A stretch of 64,000 nucleotides of DNA from Burkholderia glumae LMG 2196 = ATCC 33617 (GTDB taxonomy: Bacteria > Pseudomonadota > Gammaproteobacteria > Burkholderiales > Burkholderiaceae): positions 2,914,001 through 2,978,000 of the forward strand of contig NZ_CP009435.1 of NCBI RefSeq assembly GCF_000960995.1, given 5' to 3'. The notes beneath the pieces are model-generated. The model was not told the origin of the DNA, made no database searches, and saw only the letters and a program-made list of their open reading frames with translations. Positions 40,383 through 51,301 of the stretch are shown here, one piece after another. The position numbers were made by a program, and so were the translations under genes. Each line of letters begins with the position of its first letter. The stretch's first letter is position 1.

Positions 40383-42518
40383 TCAGATCGCCTTGGTGAC
40401 CGGCGCGGTGGCGGCCGGGTCGGTGGTGGTGACCCTGCCGTTCTCGACGCGTCCCGCGATGCGGCGCAGCCAGGACGGGTTGTCGGGGATGGTGAACTGC
40501 AGGTCGTACCACTGGCTGCTGCAGGACAGATCCCAGTGCGCCTCCAGGCTCTGCCCGGCCGGCACCGTCAGGCTGCGCGGCGCCTGGCCGTAGGCCAGAT
40601 CGGTGGCCGTCACCGTGATCGGCTGGGTGCCGCCGTTGGCCAGCGTCACGTAGACGTTGCCGTTGGCCACGTCGTAGCAGGTCGTCAGGTCCGGATGCGC
40701 GGCGGCCTCGCCCGAGGCCGCGCCGAGGAAGCGGCGGAAATAGCCGTTCGGGCCGTAGACGTGGATCGCGTAGCCGCTGCCCGCGTCGAGCGCCCAGGTG
40801 TCGGACAGCTGCTTGCCGGCTTCCACCGTGTACGAACGCGGCAAGGCGGTCGAATCGTTGGTGTAGACCCAGAAGTGCGCGCCCTGCGTGCCGCTGCTCG
40901 CGAACGTGATGGTGTAGCCGGCGCTCGTCAGTTGCCCGTTGACGTGCAGTTCGTAGGGCGTCGGCCGCGACAGGCGCGTGCCCGGCTCCTGCGCGGCGAT
41001 GCTCGGCGTGGCGGTGCTGGCGGCCGGCGCGGTCTGCGCGGTGGCGCGCGAGCACTGCAGGTCGGCCTGCGCGACGTAGTTCGAGGTGCTCGGCAGGCTC
41101 GGGAAGGTCGCGTCCGACTTCGTGAAGTCGAGCGTGGAGGTGAGATCGCCGCACACGGCGCGGCGCCACGGCGAGATGTTCGGCTCCGTTACGCCGAAGC
41201 GCCGCTCGATGAATTGCAGCACCGAGGTGTGATCGAACACCTGCGAGCTGACGAAGCCGCCCTTCGACCACGGCGACACCACGAACATCGGCACGCGCGG
41301 CCCGAGCCCATAGGGCAGCGTGTCGGCGGTAAAGGTGCCCACCTCCTGAGGCGGCACCACCGTGTGGCGCTCCAGCGAGATGTCCACCGTGCTCGCGCCG
41401 ACGTTCACCGGCGGCGTGGAGACGTAGGTGGGCGCCTGCGGCGGCACGACGTGGTCGAACAAGCCGTCGTTCTCGTCGTACATGATGAAGAGGACGGTCT
41501 TGCTCCAGACGTCGGGGTTCGAGGTCAGCGCGTCGAGAATCGTCGAGATGTAGTAGGCGCCGTAGAGCGGCGTGTACTTCGGATGCTCCGAATAGGCGGC
41601 CGGCGGCAGCAGCCACGACACCTGCGGCAGCGCGCCGGCCTGCACGTCGGCCTTCAGCTGCGCGATGTTGCGCGTGCTCATGCCGCGCTGCTGCAGCGAG
41701 GAGCCGGCCGGCGCGTTCACGAAGTTCTGGAACGCCGCGAGCATGTTGGTGCCGTAGTTGCCCGTGAAGTTGTCGAAGTTGGTGCCCTGCTGGTACACCT
41801 GCCACGAAATGCCGGCCGCCTCCAGGCGTTCCGGATAGGTGGTCCAGGTCAGCGGATTGCGCAGTTGGTTCGGCTCGAACTGGTTGTCGATGTAGTCGAC
41901 GTTGTCGAGCAGCGGGCCGCCGCCGGTGGCCAGCGGATCGACCATGCCCGTCATCAGGTACATGCGGTTCGGGTGGGTGTTGCCGGGGATCGAGCAGAAA
42001 TACTGGTCGCAGACGGTGAACGCATCGGCGAGCGCGTAGTGGAACGGCACGTCTTCGCGCTGATGGTAGCCCATCGTCATGTTGGTCTTCTGGGCGGCCC
42101 ACTGGCCGGCGCGGCCGTGGTCGATCGCGCTGTGCGTGGTGACCCAGGTGTGCGGCAGGCCGCCGATGCACTGCGCGTTCCAGTTCGGGTTGGTGGTGTC
42201 GTAGCGGAACGGCGCGATCACCTTGCTCGGGTCTTCCTGGCGCGGCTGGAACCACACCGGCTTGCCGTTCGGCAGCGTGACGGGGAAGCGGTCGTTATAG
42301 CCGCGCACGCCGCTCAGGTGGCCGAGGTAGTGATCGAACGAGCGGTTCTCCTGCATGAACACCACGATGTGCTGCACGTCCTGGATCGTGCCGGTCACGG
42401 TGGCCGGCTCGATCGCGAGCGCGCGGCGGATCGATTCGGGCACCAGCGTGGTGGCCGCGGTGGCACCGGCGAGGCCGGCGGAGAACTTCAGAAAATCGCG
42501 TCGGGATTGGGTGACCAT
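40383..42518 (-). CDS. Phosphocholine-specific phospholipase C, Tat-exported
   Basis: A 711-residue enzyme cleaving phosphatidylcholine or sphingomyelin headgroups. The N terminus has the twin-arginine motif SRRDFLKFS with a hydrophobic stretch ending near AIEPA, so it is exported folded. The catalytic domain starts with HIVVFMQENRSFDHYLG (metal and nucleophile region) and includes IPGNTHPNRMYLMTG and FIMYDENDGLFDHVVPP; two C-terminal beta-sandwich repeats (about 500-700) follow, as in PlcN/PlcH. A small lipoprotein gene lies directly upstream. Confidence 0.93.
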   Translation of the reverse strand: MVTQSRRDFLKFSAGLAGATAATTLVPESIRRALAIEPATVTGTIQDVQHIVVFMQENRSFDHYLGHLSGVRGYNDRFPVTLPNGKPVWFQPRQEDPSKVIAPFRYDTTNPNWNAQCIGGLPHTWVTTHSAIDHGRAGQWAAQKTNMTMGYHQREDVPFHYALADAFTVCDQYFCSIPGNTHPNRMYLMTGMVDPLATGGGPLLDNVDYIDNQFEPNQLRNPLTWTTYPERLEAAGISWQVYQQGTNFDNFTGNYGTNMLAAFQNFVNAPAGSSLQQRGMSTRNIAQLKADVQAGALPQVSWLLPPAAYSEHPKYTPLYGAYYISTILDALTSNPDVWSKTVLFIMYDENDGLFDHVVPPQAPTYVSTPPVNVGASTVDISLERHTVVPPQEVGTFTADTLPYGLGPRVPMFVVSPWSKGGFVSSQVFDHTSVLQFIERRFGVTEPNISPWRRAVCGDLTSTLDFTKSDATFPSLPSTSNYVAQADLQCSRATAQTAPAASTATPSIAAQEPGTRLSRPTPYELHVNGQLTSAGYTITFASSGTQGAHFWVYTNDSTALPRSYTVEAGKQLSDTWALDAGSGYAIHVYGPNGYFRRFLGAASGEAAAHPDLTTCYDVANGNVYVTLANGGTQPITVTATDLAYGQAPRSLTVPAGQSLEAHWDLSCSSQWYDLQFTIPDNPSWLRRIAGRVENGRVTTTDPAATAPVTKAI

Positions 42519-42548
42519 GTCGGGTCCTGGTGGAGGGATCGTCGGGCG

Positions 42549-42743
42549 TCAGGATTTCGGCGCCGTGAAGCCGGGCGGGCAATGCAGGGTCACGGTGGCG
42601 GCCGCGACGTTGCCGCAGGCCGCCTTCGGCGGCGTGGCCGGCTGCGCGACCGGCTGCGAATCGTCGCCGTTGCAGGCCGCCAGCGAAGCCGCGGCGGCGA
42701 GCATACCGATCAGTATCAAGTGCCGTAGTGCCGGCGTCTGCAT
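42549..42743 (-). CDS. Small lipoprotein preceding the phospholipase gene
   Basis: A 64-residue protein with a signal peptide ending in the lipobox SLAAC (lipidated Cys24), then a short acidic/proline stretch and two cysteines (AACGNVAAATVTLHCPPGF). GGAG lies upstream of the ATG. It is 30 bp before the phospholipase gene on the same strand, so the two are co-transcribed. Function unknown; an accessory or chaperone role for the secreted enzyme is possible. Confidence 0.65.
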   Translation of the reverse strand: MQTPALRHLILIGMLAAAASLAACNGDDSQPVAQPATPPKAACGNVAAATVTLHCPPGFTAPKS

Positions 42744-43149
42744 GGGGATTTCTCCGTCGAATGATATCCGGCGGACGCGGTCCCGCGTCCGGGGTGGGCA
42801 GCGCGCTTCTCGCGCCTGCCGCCCCGACGATAATTCGCGATTGTTACATCGCGGTGTTGGGCTTGCCGGCGGCTGCCTGAGCGCCTTGTCCGGCGCGGCT
42901 CCGAGCGGTTTCGGCGAAAGCGGAAAGAAAGCTTCGGCGGCCCGGCGGCGCCCGCCGCGGCGCGGCCGGGAGGGCCGGAAGCGGGGCCAGCGAGCGTGCC
43001 GTCGTGGATGGCCGCGCCCGGCTCCGGGCCATTACGGGATTGCCGCGAATGCTCTACGATGACACCATCGATCTGCCGCCCGCGCGCCCCGGCCAGGACA
43101 GCCCTGGGCGCAGGCGGCCAGGCCATCCGACTTCGTGAGATCCGATCGC
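42744..43149. other. Divergent promoter region of phospholipase and cyclase genes
   Basis: About 400 bp between opposite starts. CGATAATTCGCGATTGTTACATC at about 42828-42850 is the AT-richest part and the likeliest promoter zone for the lipoprotein/phospholipase operon; a second patch near 43050 (CTCTACGATGACACC) precedes the cyclase gene. No gene is seen. Confidence 0.35.
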
Positions 43150-44124
43150 ATGCAAATCGCTCCCTTACCCGTCAACGAAGCTTCACGGCTTGCCCGGCTG
43201 CATGGTCTGGATCTGCTCGACACGCCCGACGAGGAACGCTTCGACCGCATCGCCCGGCTCGCCCGGCGTATCTTCGACGTGCCGATCGCGCTCGTCTCGC
43301 TGATCGACGCGAACCGCCAGTGGTTCAAGAGCTGCTTTGGCCTGGAGGCGCGCGAGACCTCGCGCGACGTCTCGTTCTGCGCCCACGCGATCCTCTCCGA
43401 CGACACGCTCGTGATCCCCGACGCCACGCTCGACCCGCGCTTCGCCGGCAACCCGCTCGTCACCGGGGCGCCGGGCATCCGCTTCTACGCCGGGCATCCG
43501 CTCGCGCTGCCCGACGGCACCAATCTGGGCACGCTGTGCCTGATCGATACGCGCCCGCGCGAGATCGACGCGACCGACCTGAGCCACCTGCGGGATCTGG
43601 CGAACCTGGCCGAGCGCGAGGTGGCGGCCGTGCAGCTGGCCACGCTCGATTCGCTGACCGCGCTGTCGAACCGGCGCGGCTTCGAGATGCTCTCGCAGCA
43701 GGCGCTGAACGCGTGCCGGCGGCGCGGCCTGCCGGCCTCGCTGCTGTTCTTCGATCTGGACGGCTTCAAGCAGATCAACGACCGTTTCGGCCACGCCGAG
43801 GGCGACCGCGCGCTGGTGCTGTTCGCGCGTTCGCTCACCACCGTGCTGCGCGAGATGGACGTGATCGGGCGGCTCGGCGGCGACGAGTTCGTCGCGCTGG
43901 TGATGTCCGAACAGCTCGACGTGCAGGCGCTGGTGGAGCGGCTGCGCAAGGATCTCGGCGCGCGCGGCAGGCAGGCCGGGCTCGAATACGAGATCCGCTT
44001 CAGTGTCGGCCACGTCGATTACGACCCGCGCGACGAGCCCTCGGTCGCCCGGCTGCTCGCCGAATCGGACCTGCGCATGTACGCCGACAAGAGCCGCATG
44101 AAATCGCGGGCCGCGCCGCACTGA
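43150..44124 (+). CDS. GAF-GGDEF diguanylate cyclase
   Basis: A 324-residue cytosolic enzyme making cyclic di-GMP. A GAF domain spans about residues 20-155 (FDRIARLARRIFDVPIALVS, RDVSFCAHAI, FYAGHPLAL) and a GGDEF domain about 160-320 (TLDSLTALSNRRGFEML, LFFDLDGFKQINDRFGHAEG). The active-site motif GGDEF is intact at 243-247, and an inhibitory-site RxxD (REMD, 234-237) lies five residues before it, so product inhibition is expected. ATG at 43150 is preferred over a GTG five codons upstream. Confidence 0.92.
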   Translation: MQIAPLPVNEASRLARLHGLDLLDTPDEERFDRIARLARRIFDVPIALVSLIDANRQWFKSCFGLEARETSRDVSFCAHAILSDDTLVIPDATLDPRFAGNPLVTGAPGIRFYAGHPLALPDGTNLGTLCLIDTRPREIDATDLSHLRDLANLAEREVAAVQLATLDSLTALSNRRGFEMLSQQALNACRRRGLPASLLFFDLDGFKQINDRFGHAEGDRALVLFARSLTTVLREMDVIGRLGGDEFVALVMSEQLDVQALVERLRKDLGARGRQAGLEYEIRFSVGHVDYDPRDEPSVARLLAESDLRMYADKSRMKSRAAPH

Positions 44125-44360
44125 GCCTGCGATCGGGAGTCGCCCGCCGGACCTTGCTGCGGCTTCGGCATTTCGCCGCCCGGCCGCGCCGGGAGCGCCG
44201 GTGGCGGCATACCCGGTGCCGCCGCCCGCCCGGTTCGTGAGCAAGGCGAGCCGGTATGCGGCGCTGGCGACCGGCTCTTGCGCGCGTGTGCAGCGCGGGT
44301 GCCGGGACGGCGGCCGATCGGGAACGGGGAGCGCGTGAGCCGCGCGCGCGGCCGGGATGC

Positions 44361-44552
44361 TCAGTGCCGCTGGCGGCGCAGGTCGTCGCGCACCCGCTTC
44401 GCCGCCAGCAGCGCGACGTAGTCGAGGATGCGCGCGCCGTCGCGGTATTCGGCGAGCGTCTTCTCGTAGAGGGCGGACACGGTTTCCTTCGGCGTGTGGG
44501 TATCGGCGGCGATCGACTGGACGATTTCGTCGATGTTGCTCTGGGGGGCCAT
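44361..44552 (-). CDS. Small protein, DUF3562-like
   Basis: A 63-residue protein (SNIDEIVQSIAADTHTPKET, VSALYEKTLAEYRDGARILD, YVALLAAKRVRDDLR) that looks all-helical and matches what I remember of DUF3562, a small family common in Burkholderia. The ATG at 44552 is preceded by AGGAG; an in-frame start at 44600 is less likely. No signal peptide. Function unknown. Confidence 0.65.
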   Translation of the reverse strand: MAPQSNIDEIVQSIAADTHTPKETVSALYEKTLAEYRDGARILDYVALLAAKRVRDDLRRQRH

Positions 44553-44983
44553 CTCGTTGCACTCCTGGAAGCGGGACCAACGGTCGAACCTGAACGGCAC
44601 GGCCGGCGCGGAACGTCATTGAACGACGATCGCCATTGTTTCGCAAATAGAATCGAACTATGAAACGCGCGAGATCATCACGAGCCGTTGGCCCGCGATC
44701 GGCGACGTAGCCGGCACGTTCGCCTCCGTTGGCGCCGCCGCGCGCGGCCCGGCACGGCGCGGCGGCACGCAGCGGCACGCCTGCCGCGGGTTTCGGGCGG
44801 GTGCGGCGCGTGCCTGCCGGGCGGCGGGCACGGCGCGTGCGGGCCGGCCCGCTGCGCTCGCAGCGACGGCGCTGATCCTGCCCCTTGGGTTTGCCAAACG
44901 CGCGCCACTCGCGTAACGTTGAACGCCGTTTGGCGGATTGCGCGCCATGTCCCCCGACCGCCCCTCCAGGAGGCCGCTTCACC
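44553..44983. other. Intergenic region upstream of the osmoprotectant operon
   Basis: A 431 bp region. The first 110 bp are AT-richer (CCATTGTTTCGCAAATAG, near 44633-44650) and may hold the promoter of the DUF3562-like gene; 44690-44880 is extremely GC-rich and without a plausible gene. CGTAACGTTGAACGCC at about 44913-44928 lies in the expected promoter position of the ABC operon. Confidence 0.35.
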
Positions 44984-45919
44984 ATGGATACCGCCGTTCG
45001 CCGCCGCATCTGCGCGGCGCTTACGCTGGCCGCCGCGTTCGGCGGCACGCTCGCCGCCGGGGCGGCCCACGCCGACACGATCACCGTCGCCTCGAAGATC
45101 GACACCGAAGGCAGCCTGCTCGGCAACCTGATCGCGCAGGTGCTCAAGTCGCACGGCCTGGGCGTGACCGACAAGATCAGCCTCGGCGCCACGCCGATCG
45201 TGCGCCGCGCGCTGGTGGCGGGCGAGATCGACGTCTACCCCGAGTACACCGGCAATGCCGCGTTCTTCTTCAACAAGGCCGGCGACCCGGCCTGGAAGAA
45301 CGCCGCGCGCGGCTATGCCGAAGCCAAACGGCTCGACTATTCGGCCAACCATCTGGTCTGGCTCACGCCCGCGCCCGCCAACAACACCTGGGGCGTGGCC
45401 GTGTACGGGCCGCTCGCCGCCCAGCAGCACCTGAAGACGTTCAGCGACTTCGGCCGCTGGGTCGCCTCGGGCGGCAAGGTCAAGCTCGCGGCGTCGGCCG
45501 AGTTCGTCAACAGCGCCTCGGCCCTGCCGTCGTTCGAGAAGGCCTACGGCTTCAAGCTGAAGCCGGACCAGCTGCTGGTGCTCTCGGGCGGCGACACGGC
45601 CGCCACGATCCGCGCGGCGGCCGCGCAGACCGACGGCGTCAACGCGGCGATGGTGTATGGCACCGACGGCGCGATCGCCGCCTCCGGGCTCGTGCTGCTC
45701 GAGGACGACAAGCAGGTGCAGCCCGTCTACGCCCCCGCGCCGGTGATCCGCGAAGCGGTGCTGAAGGCGCATCCGCAGATCGCCGACTGGCTCGGGCCGG
45801 TGTTCGCGAGCCTCGACCTCAAGACGCTGCAGACCCTCAACAGCCGCATCCAGATCAACGGCGAACCGGCCGCCCATGTCGCGGCCGACTACCTGAAGGC
45901 GAAGGGCTTCGTCAAATGA
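44984..45919 (+). CDS. Osmoprotectant ABC transporter binding protein (OsmF/YehZ-like)
   Basis: A 311-residue OpuAC-type periplasmic protein that captures glycine betaine, choline or related quaternary amines. Signal peptide about residues 1-31 (TLAAAFGGTLAAGAAHADT). The mature N terminus ITVASKIDTEGSLLGNLIAQ and the EIDVYPEYTGNAAFF segment are typical of the YehZ branch. AGGAGG precedes the ATG at 44984. First gene of a four-gene operon linked by ATGA overlaps. Confidence 0.9.
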   Translation: MDTAVRRRICAALTLAAAFGGTLAAGAAHADTITVASKIDTEGSLLGNLIAQVLKSHGLGVTDKISLGATPIVRRALVAGEIDVYPEYTGNAAFFFNKAGDPAWKNAARGYAEAKRLDYSANHLVWLTPAPANNTWGVAVYGPLAAQQHLKTFSDFGRWVASGGKVKLAASAEFVNSASALPSFEKAYGFKLKPDQLLVLSGGDTAATIRAAAAQTDGVNAAMVYGTDGAIAASGLVLLEDDKQVQPVYAPAPVIREAVLKAHPQIADWLGPVFASLDLKTLQTLNSRIQINGEPAAHVAADYLKAKGFVK

Positions 45920-47108
45920 CGGGCCCCGCCGCGCGGCCGGCGCCTTCCGGCCAGCGCCGGCCGCGCGGCCATGTGGACCGCGTCGGCGTGCTGGTCGCGC
46001 TGGTCGCGTGCGGCGCGCTCGCGCTGCCCTTCGTCACGTTCCGCGCGAACCGGATCCTGCCGGGCCATGGCCTGACGCTGCCCCACGTGTTCCCCGCCCC
46101 GCTGGCCGCGCTCGCGCTGGCCGGCTGGCTCGCGGCCGCCGGGTTCGCGCTCGCGCGCACGCCCCCCGGCTGGCGCGCCGTGGCGGGCACGGCGGCGCTG
46201 GTCTGGCTCGGCTACTGGCTCGGCGCGGCGCCCGCGCGGCTGGTCGGCGGTGCCATGCCGATCGCGCGCGTCTCGCCCGCGGCCGGCGCCTGGCTGCTGC
46301 TGTTCGCGTTCGCGGTGCTGATCGCCGACGCGCTGGCGCGGCTGGCGCTCGGCCCGCTCAAGCGCCTCGGCGTGCTGGCGGTGGCGCTCGCGGCGCTCGC
46401 CGCCGCGCTCGCGAGCGGGACATGGGACGGCCTGTCGGTGATGCAGGAATACGCCGTGCGCGCCGACGCGTTCTGGAGCGAGGCGGCCCGCCATCTGGCG
46501 CTGGTGGCCGGCTCGACGGGCGCCGCGTTCGCCGTGGCGCTGCCGCTGGGCATCGGCTGCGCGCACCGCCCGGCCTGGCGCGCGACGCTGCTGCCGGCGC
46601 TGAACGTGGTGCAGACCATCCCGAGCATCGCGCTGTTCGGCATCCTGATGGTGCCGCTCGGCCTGCTGGCGGCGCACCTGCCGCTCGCCGCGGCGCTCGG
46701 CATCGGCGGGATCGGCCCGGCGCCCGCCTTCGTCGCGCTGTTCCTGTACGCGCTGCTGCCGATCGTGTCGAGCGTGGTGGTGGGAATCGACGGCGTCGAC
46801 GCGCGCGTGATCGAGGCCGCCGCCGCGATGGGCATGACGCCGCGCCAGCGCGTGCTCGGCGTGGAACTCGCGCTGGCGCTCCCGGTGATCCTCGCCGGGC
46901 TGCGCATCGTGCTGGTGCAGAACGTCGGCCTGACCGCGGTGGCCGCGCTGATCGGCGGCGGCGGCTTCGGCACCTTCATCTTCCAGGGGCTCGGGCAGGC
47001 CGCCACCGACCTCGTGCTGCTCGGCGCGCTGCCGACCATCGCGCTCGCGTCGGTGCTGTCGGTGGTGTTCGACGCGGCCATCCAGTTCAGCCAACGGAGT
47101 GCTTCCCG

Positions 47109-47112
<4 letters not shown>
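45916..47112 (+). CDS. Osmoprotectant ABC transporter permease (YehY-like)
   Basis: A 398-residue inner-membrane permease with an N-terminal set of extra helices and a C-terminal BPD domain (LALVAGSTGAAFAVALPLGI, EAAAAMGMTPRQRVLGVELA as the EAA loop, NVGLTAVAALIGGGGFGTFI). The longer form with added helices is the YehY/OsmW type. It overlaps the binding-protein stop and the ATPase start by four bases each. Confidence 0.9.
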
Positions 47113-48085
<973 letters not shown>

Positions 48086-48089
<4 letters not shown>

Positions 48090-48928
48090 GCTTGCCGAAC
48101 GGCCCGCGCGGCGTCCAGGCAGGCGCCAGAGGCAAGGCCCGCGACCACGGCGGGGCAGACGGCGCCGGCCTGCGCGCCGTGGCCGCCGTGGCGCGGCTGG
48201 TGGCGCTGGCCGCGCTGCTCGTGCTGATCGCGCGGCCCGGCTGGCTGCAGCCACTGTTCGCCCCGCTCGCCGAGCACGGCGCGCCGGCCATCTACGACCG
48301 CGCCAGCCTGATCGACCTGACGCTTTCGCACCTCGCGCTGGTGGCGGCCTCGAGCCTGATCGGCTCGCTGGCCGCGATCGCCGCCGGCATCGCCGTCACG
48401 CGCCCGGCGGGCGCCGATTTCCTGCCGGTGGCGCGCAGCATCGCCAACCTCGGCCAGACCTTCCCGCCGGTGGCCGTGCTCGCGCTCGCGGTGCCGGCGG
48501 TGGGCTTCGGCGCGGCGCCGGTGCTGCTCGCGCTGACGCTGTACGGCCTGCTGCCGGTGTTCGAGAGCACGCTGGCGGGCCTGGGCGCGATCCCGGCCGC
48601 CACGCTCGACGCCGCGCGCGGCATGGGCATGAGCGCGCGCCAGCGGCTCGTCTCGATCGAACTGCCGCTCGCCATGCCGGTGATCGTCAACGGCGTGCGG
48701 CTCGCGGCGGTCATCAATCTCGGCACCGCCACGATCGGCTCGACGGTGGCCGCCAGGGGCCTCGGCGACGTGATCATCGCCGGGCTGCAGACCTCCAACA
48801 CCGCGTTCGTGCTGCAAGGCGGCGTGATCGTCGCGCTGCTCGCGGTGCTGCTCTACGATGCGCTCGGCCTGGCCGGCCGCCTGCTCGCGCCGGCCGGTCC
48901 GGCCGTGCGCCGTGCCGGGCGCCACTGA
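48086..48928 (+). CDS. Osmoprotectant ABC transporter permease (YehW-like)
   Basis: A 280-residue permease, the second membrane subunit of the transporter. The EAA loop reads DAARGMGMSARQRLVSIELP and the following NGVRLAAVINLGTATIGSTV and GLGDVIIAGLQTSN are standard for the glycine-betaine type. About five or six helices. Last gene of the operon; no terminator with a T run was seen directly after it. Confidence 0.9.
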
Positions 48929-49452
48929 GGCGCCCCCGTCCGGCCGCCCCGCCGATACCGCCCCGTGGCCGCGCCGTTACTGCCGCGGCACGGCGGCGGC
49001 GCCTCCCCTGCCCGGTTGCGCGTCAAGCGATTGCACTGCGCCAAGCCGCTGCACTGCCGCTTTTCTGAATCAATTCCATCGCGTCCTATTGTTTTGACGC
49101 GGCATGCGCGCATCGATCGTTCAACGGCCAATAATCAATATCCGCCGAATCGCAGCGGATATGCGGCACTGCGATCGCAAACGATTCACATTGAAACAAA
49201 TAGCGAGCGCCAGGCCATCGCATTGATGAAACCGCACTGAAAGACTCGCTCGACCCTTTTCTGGACAAGGGCTTCGCGCCGCCCGATTCATCGCCTCATG
49301 GCCGCCGCCTGATTTTCCTTATTCGGGACAACCATATTCGGGTTCAAAAAGGTAAAGAAAAAAAAGAATGGCCCGTTAACGCAGCTACAACGAGGGACGT
49401 CGCACCGATTTTCGTCTCAAACCCTAATTTCAAGAAGAGAGAGAGGCCAATC
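48929..49452. other. Intergenic region upstream of the chemoreceptor gene
   Basis: About 520 bp: GC-rich for the first 130 bp, then clearly AT-rich (from about 49060) with short A runs near 49350. No gene is seen. It contains the candidate flagellar-sigma promoter at 49353-49379, leaving an untranslated leader of roughly 65 bp. Confidence 0.5.
49353..49379 (+). promoter_or_regulatory. Candidate sigma-28 (FliA) promoter of the chemoreceptor
   Basis: TAAAGAAA at 49353-49360 and CCCGTTAA at 49372-49379, separated by 11 bp, match the flagellar sigma consensus TAAAGTTT-N11-GCCGATAA at 5 of 8 and 6 of 8 positions. It is 73 bp upstream of a methyl-accepting chemotaxis gene, the usual target class. 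Confidence 0.6.
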
Positions 49453-51093
49453 ATGAAAATTCTGCGGCTGAGCATCAAGGCCAAGCTACTTGGTGCTTTC
49501 GGCTTGCTGGCGGCGGTCGTCATCGGCATTTCCGCGTTCGCGCTGAATGCGCTGTCGGACACCAACCATGCGTTCGCCAGCTATACCCAGGGCATCAATG
49601 CCCGCGCCAACGTGGCCGAGGAAGTGCGCACGGCGGTGGACCGCCGCGCAGTCGCGGCGCGCAATCTGGTGCTAGTGACCCGGCCCGAGGATGTCGCGGT
49701 GGAAAAGGCCGAGGTCGAGCGCGCGCACGCGGACGTGCGGCAGCGGCTCGCGCAGTTGCAGTCGATGCTGGCCGCCGCCCCCGACGCCACCGACCACGCC
49801 CGCGAGCTGGCCGCCGCCATCGCCGAGGTGGAGCGCCGCTACGGCCCAGTCGCGCAGCGGATCGTCGATCTGGCGCTGCAGGGCAAGCGCGACGCGGCGA
49901 CGCTCGCCATCGACGACGAGTGCCGCCCGCTGCTGGTCGAACTGGTGCGCGCCACCGACGCCTACGCGGCCTATACGCGCGAGCGCGAGGCCGAGCTCGC
50001 GCAGGCCGGCGCCGAGCGCTACGCGAGCATACGCAACCTGATGGCCGTGATCAGCGCGGCGGCGGTGCTGCTGGCGATCGTCGCCGGGCTCTGGCTCACG
50101 CGCGCGATCACGCGGCCGCTGTCCGATGCCGTGCGCGTGGCGCGTACCGTCGCCGACGGCGACCTGACGAGCCACATCCAGGTGCGCGGCCACGACGAGA
50201 CGCGCGACCTGCTCGACGCGCTCGACACCATGAACACGCGGCTCGCCGGCATCGTCAGCCGCGTGCGCGAGGGCAGCTCGAGCATCGCCTCGGCGGTCGG
50301 CGAGATCGCGGCGGGCAACATCGACCTGAGCCAGCGCACCGAGGAACAGGCCGCCTCGCTGGAGGAAACGGCCGCCACCATGGAACAGTTCACCTCCACG
50401 GTCCGGCTCAACGCGGAGAACGCGCGCCAGGCCAGCGAACTCGCCAGCAGCGCCTCGGAGGTCGCGCAGCGCGGCAGCCACGCGGTGGGCCGCGTGGTCC
50501 GCACCATGAACGACATCGGCGAACGCTCGTCGAAGATCGCCGACATCACCGGCATCATCGAGGGCATCGCGTTCCAGACCAACATCCTCGCGCTGAACGC
50601 GGCGGTGGAAGCGGCGCGCGCCGGCGAAGAGGGGCGCGGCTTCGCGGTGGTGGCCAGCGAAGTGCGCTCGCTCGCCCAACGCTCGTCGGTGGCGGCCAAG
50701 GAAATCAAGGATCTGATCACCACCTCGGTGCAGACGGTGCACGACGGCGCCGCGGTGGCCGACGAGGCCGGCCGCACCATGACCGAGGTCACGCAGGCGG
50801 TGGCGCGCGTGACCGACATCATGGAGCAGATCGCGTCGGCCTCGACCGAGCAGAGCCGCGGCATCGAGCAGGTGAATCTGGCGATCACCCAAATGGACAA
50901 CACCACCCAGCAGAACGCGGCGCTCGTCGAGCAGGCCGCGGCCGCGTCGAAATCGCTGGAAATGCAGGGGCGGCAGCTCGACGAGACGGTGGCGCGCTTT
51001 CGCCTCGGCGCCACCCGGCCGGATGCGCCGGCCGCGAGCAGCGTGCCCGAGCGCCACGCGGGCCACGCCGACTGGCGCCTGGCGACGGCCTGA
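49453..51093 (+). CDS. Methyl-accepting chemotaxis protein
   Basis: A 546-residue chemoreceptor. TM1 at about 10-32 and TM2 at about 197-217 bracket a periplasmic four-helix-bundle sensor with no cache fold. A HAMP domain follows (ITRPLSDAVRVARTVADGDL), then the signalling domain with the highly conserved tip EGIAFQTNILALNAAVEAAR and methylation-helix glutamates (TEEQAASLEETAATMEQ). There is no C-terminal NWETF tether for CheR/CheB. GAGAGAGG precedes the ATG. Ligand unknown. Confidence 0.93.
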   Translation: MKILRLSIKAKLLGAFGLLAAVVIGISAFALNALSDTNHAFASYTQGINARANVAEEVRTAVDRRAVAARNLVLVTRPEDVAVEKAEVERAHADVRQRLAQLQSMLAAAPDATDHARELAAAIAEVERRYGPVAQRIVDLALQGKRDAATLAIDDECRPLLVELVRATDAYAAYTREREAELAQAGAERYASIRNLMAVISAAAVLLAIVAGLWLTRAITRPLSDAVRVARTVADGDLTSHIQVRGHDETRDLLDALDTMNTRLAGIVSRVREGSSSIASAVGEIAAGNIDLSQRTEEQAASLEETAATMEQFTSTVRLNAENARQASELASSASEVAQRGSHAVGRVVRTMNDIGERSSKIADITGIIEGIAFQTNILALNAAVEAARAGEEGRGFAVVASEVRSLAQRSSVAAKEIKDLITTSVQTVHDGAAVADEAGRTMTEVTQAVARVTDIMEQIASASTEQSRGIEQVNLAITQMDNTTQQNAALVEQAAAASKSLEMQGRQLDETVARFRLGATRPDAPAASSVPERHAGHADWRLATA

Positions 51094-51301
51094 ACGAGGT
51101 GCCGCGCCTGCCGCGGCCGCCGGGCTGGCGCGCCGCGCCGTGGCGGGCGGCGGCACGGCAGCGCGGCGGCGGATGGCGGCCCGGCAGCGCCGGCGCGGTC
51201 CGCGGCCGCCCGCGCTCGATGCGCTCGGCGTGGCGCCCCGGCGGCGGGCTTCGGCGCTTGCGTATACCATCGCCTAACCCTCCACTCTCACCGAGCGCCC
51301 C

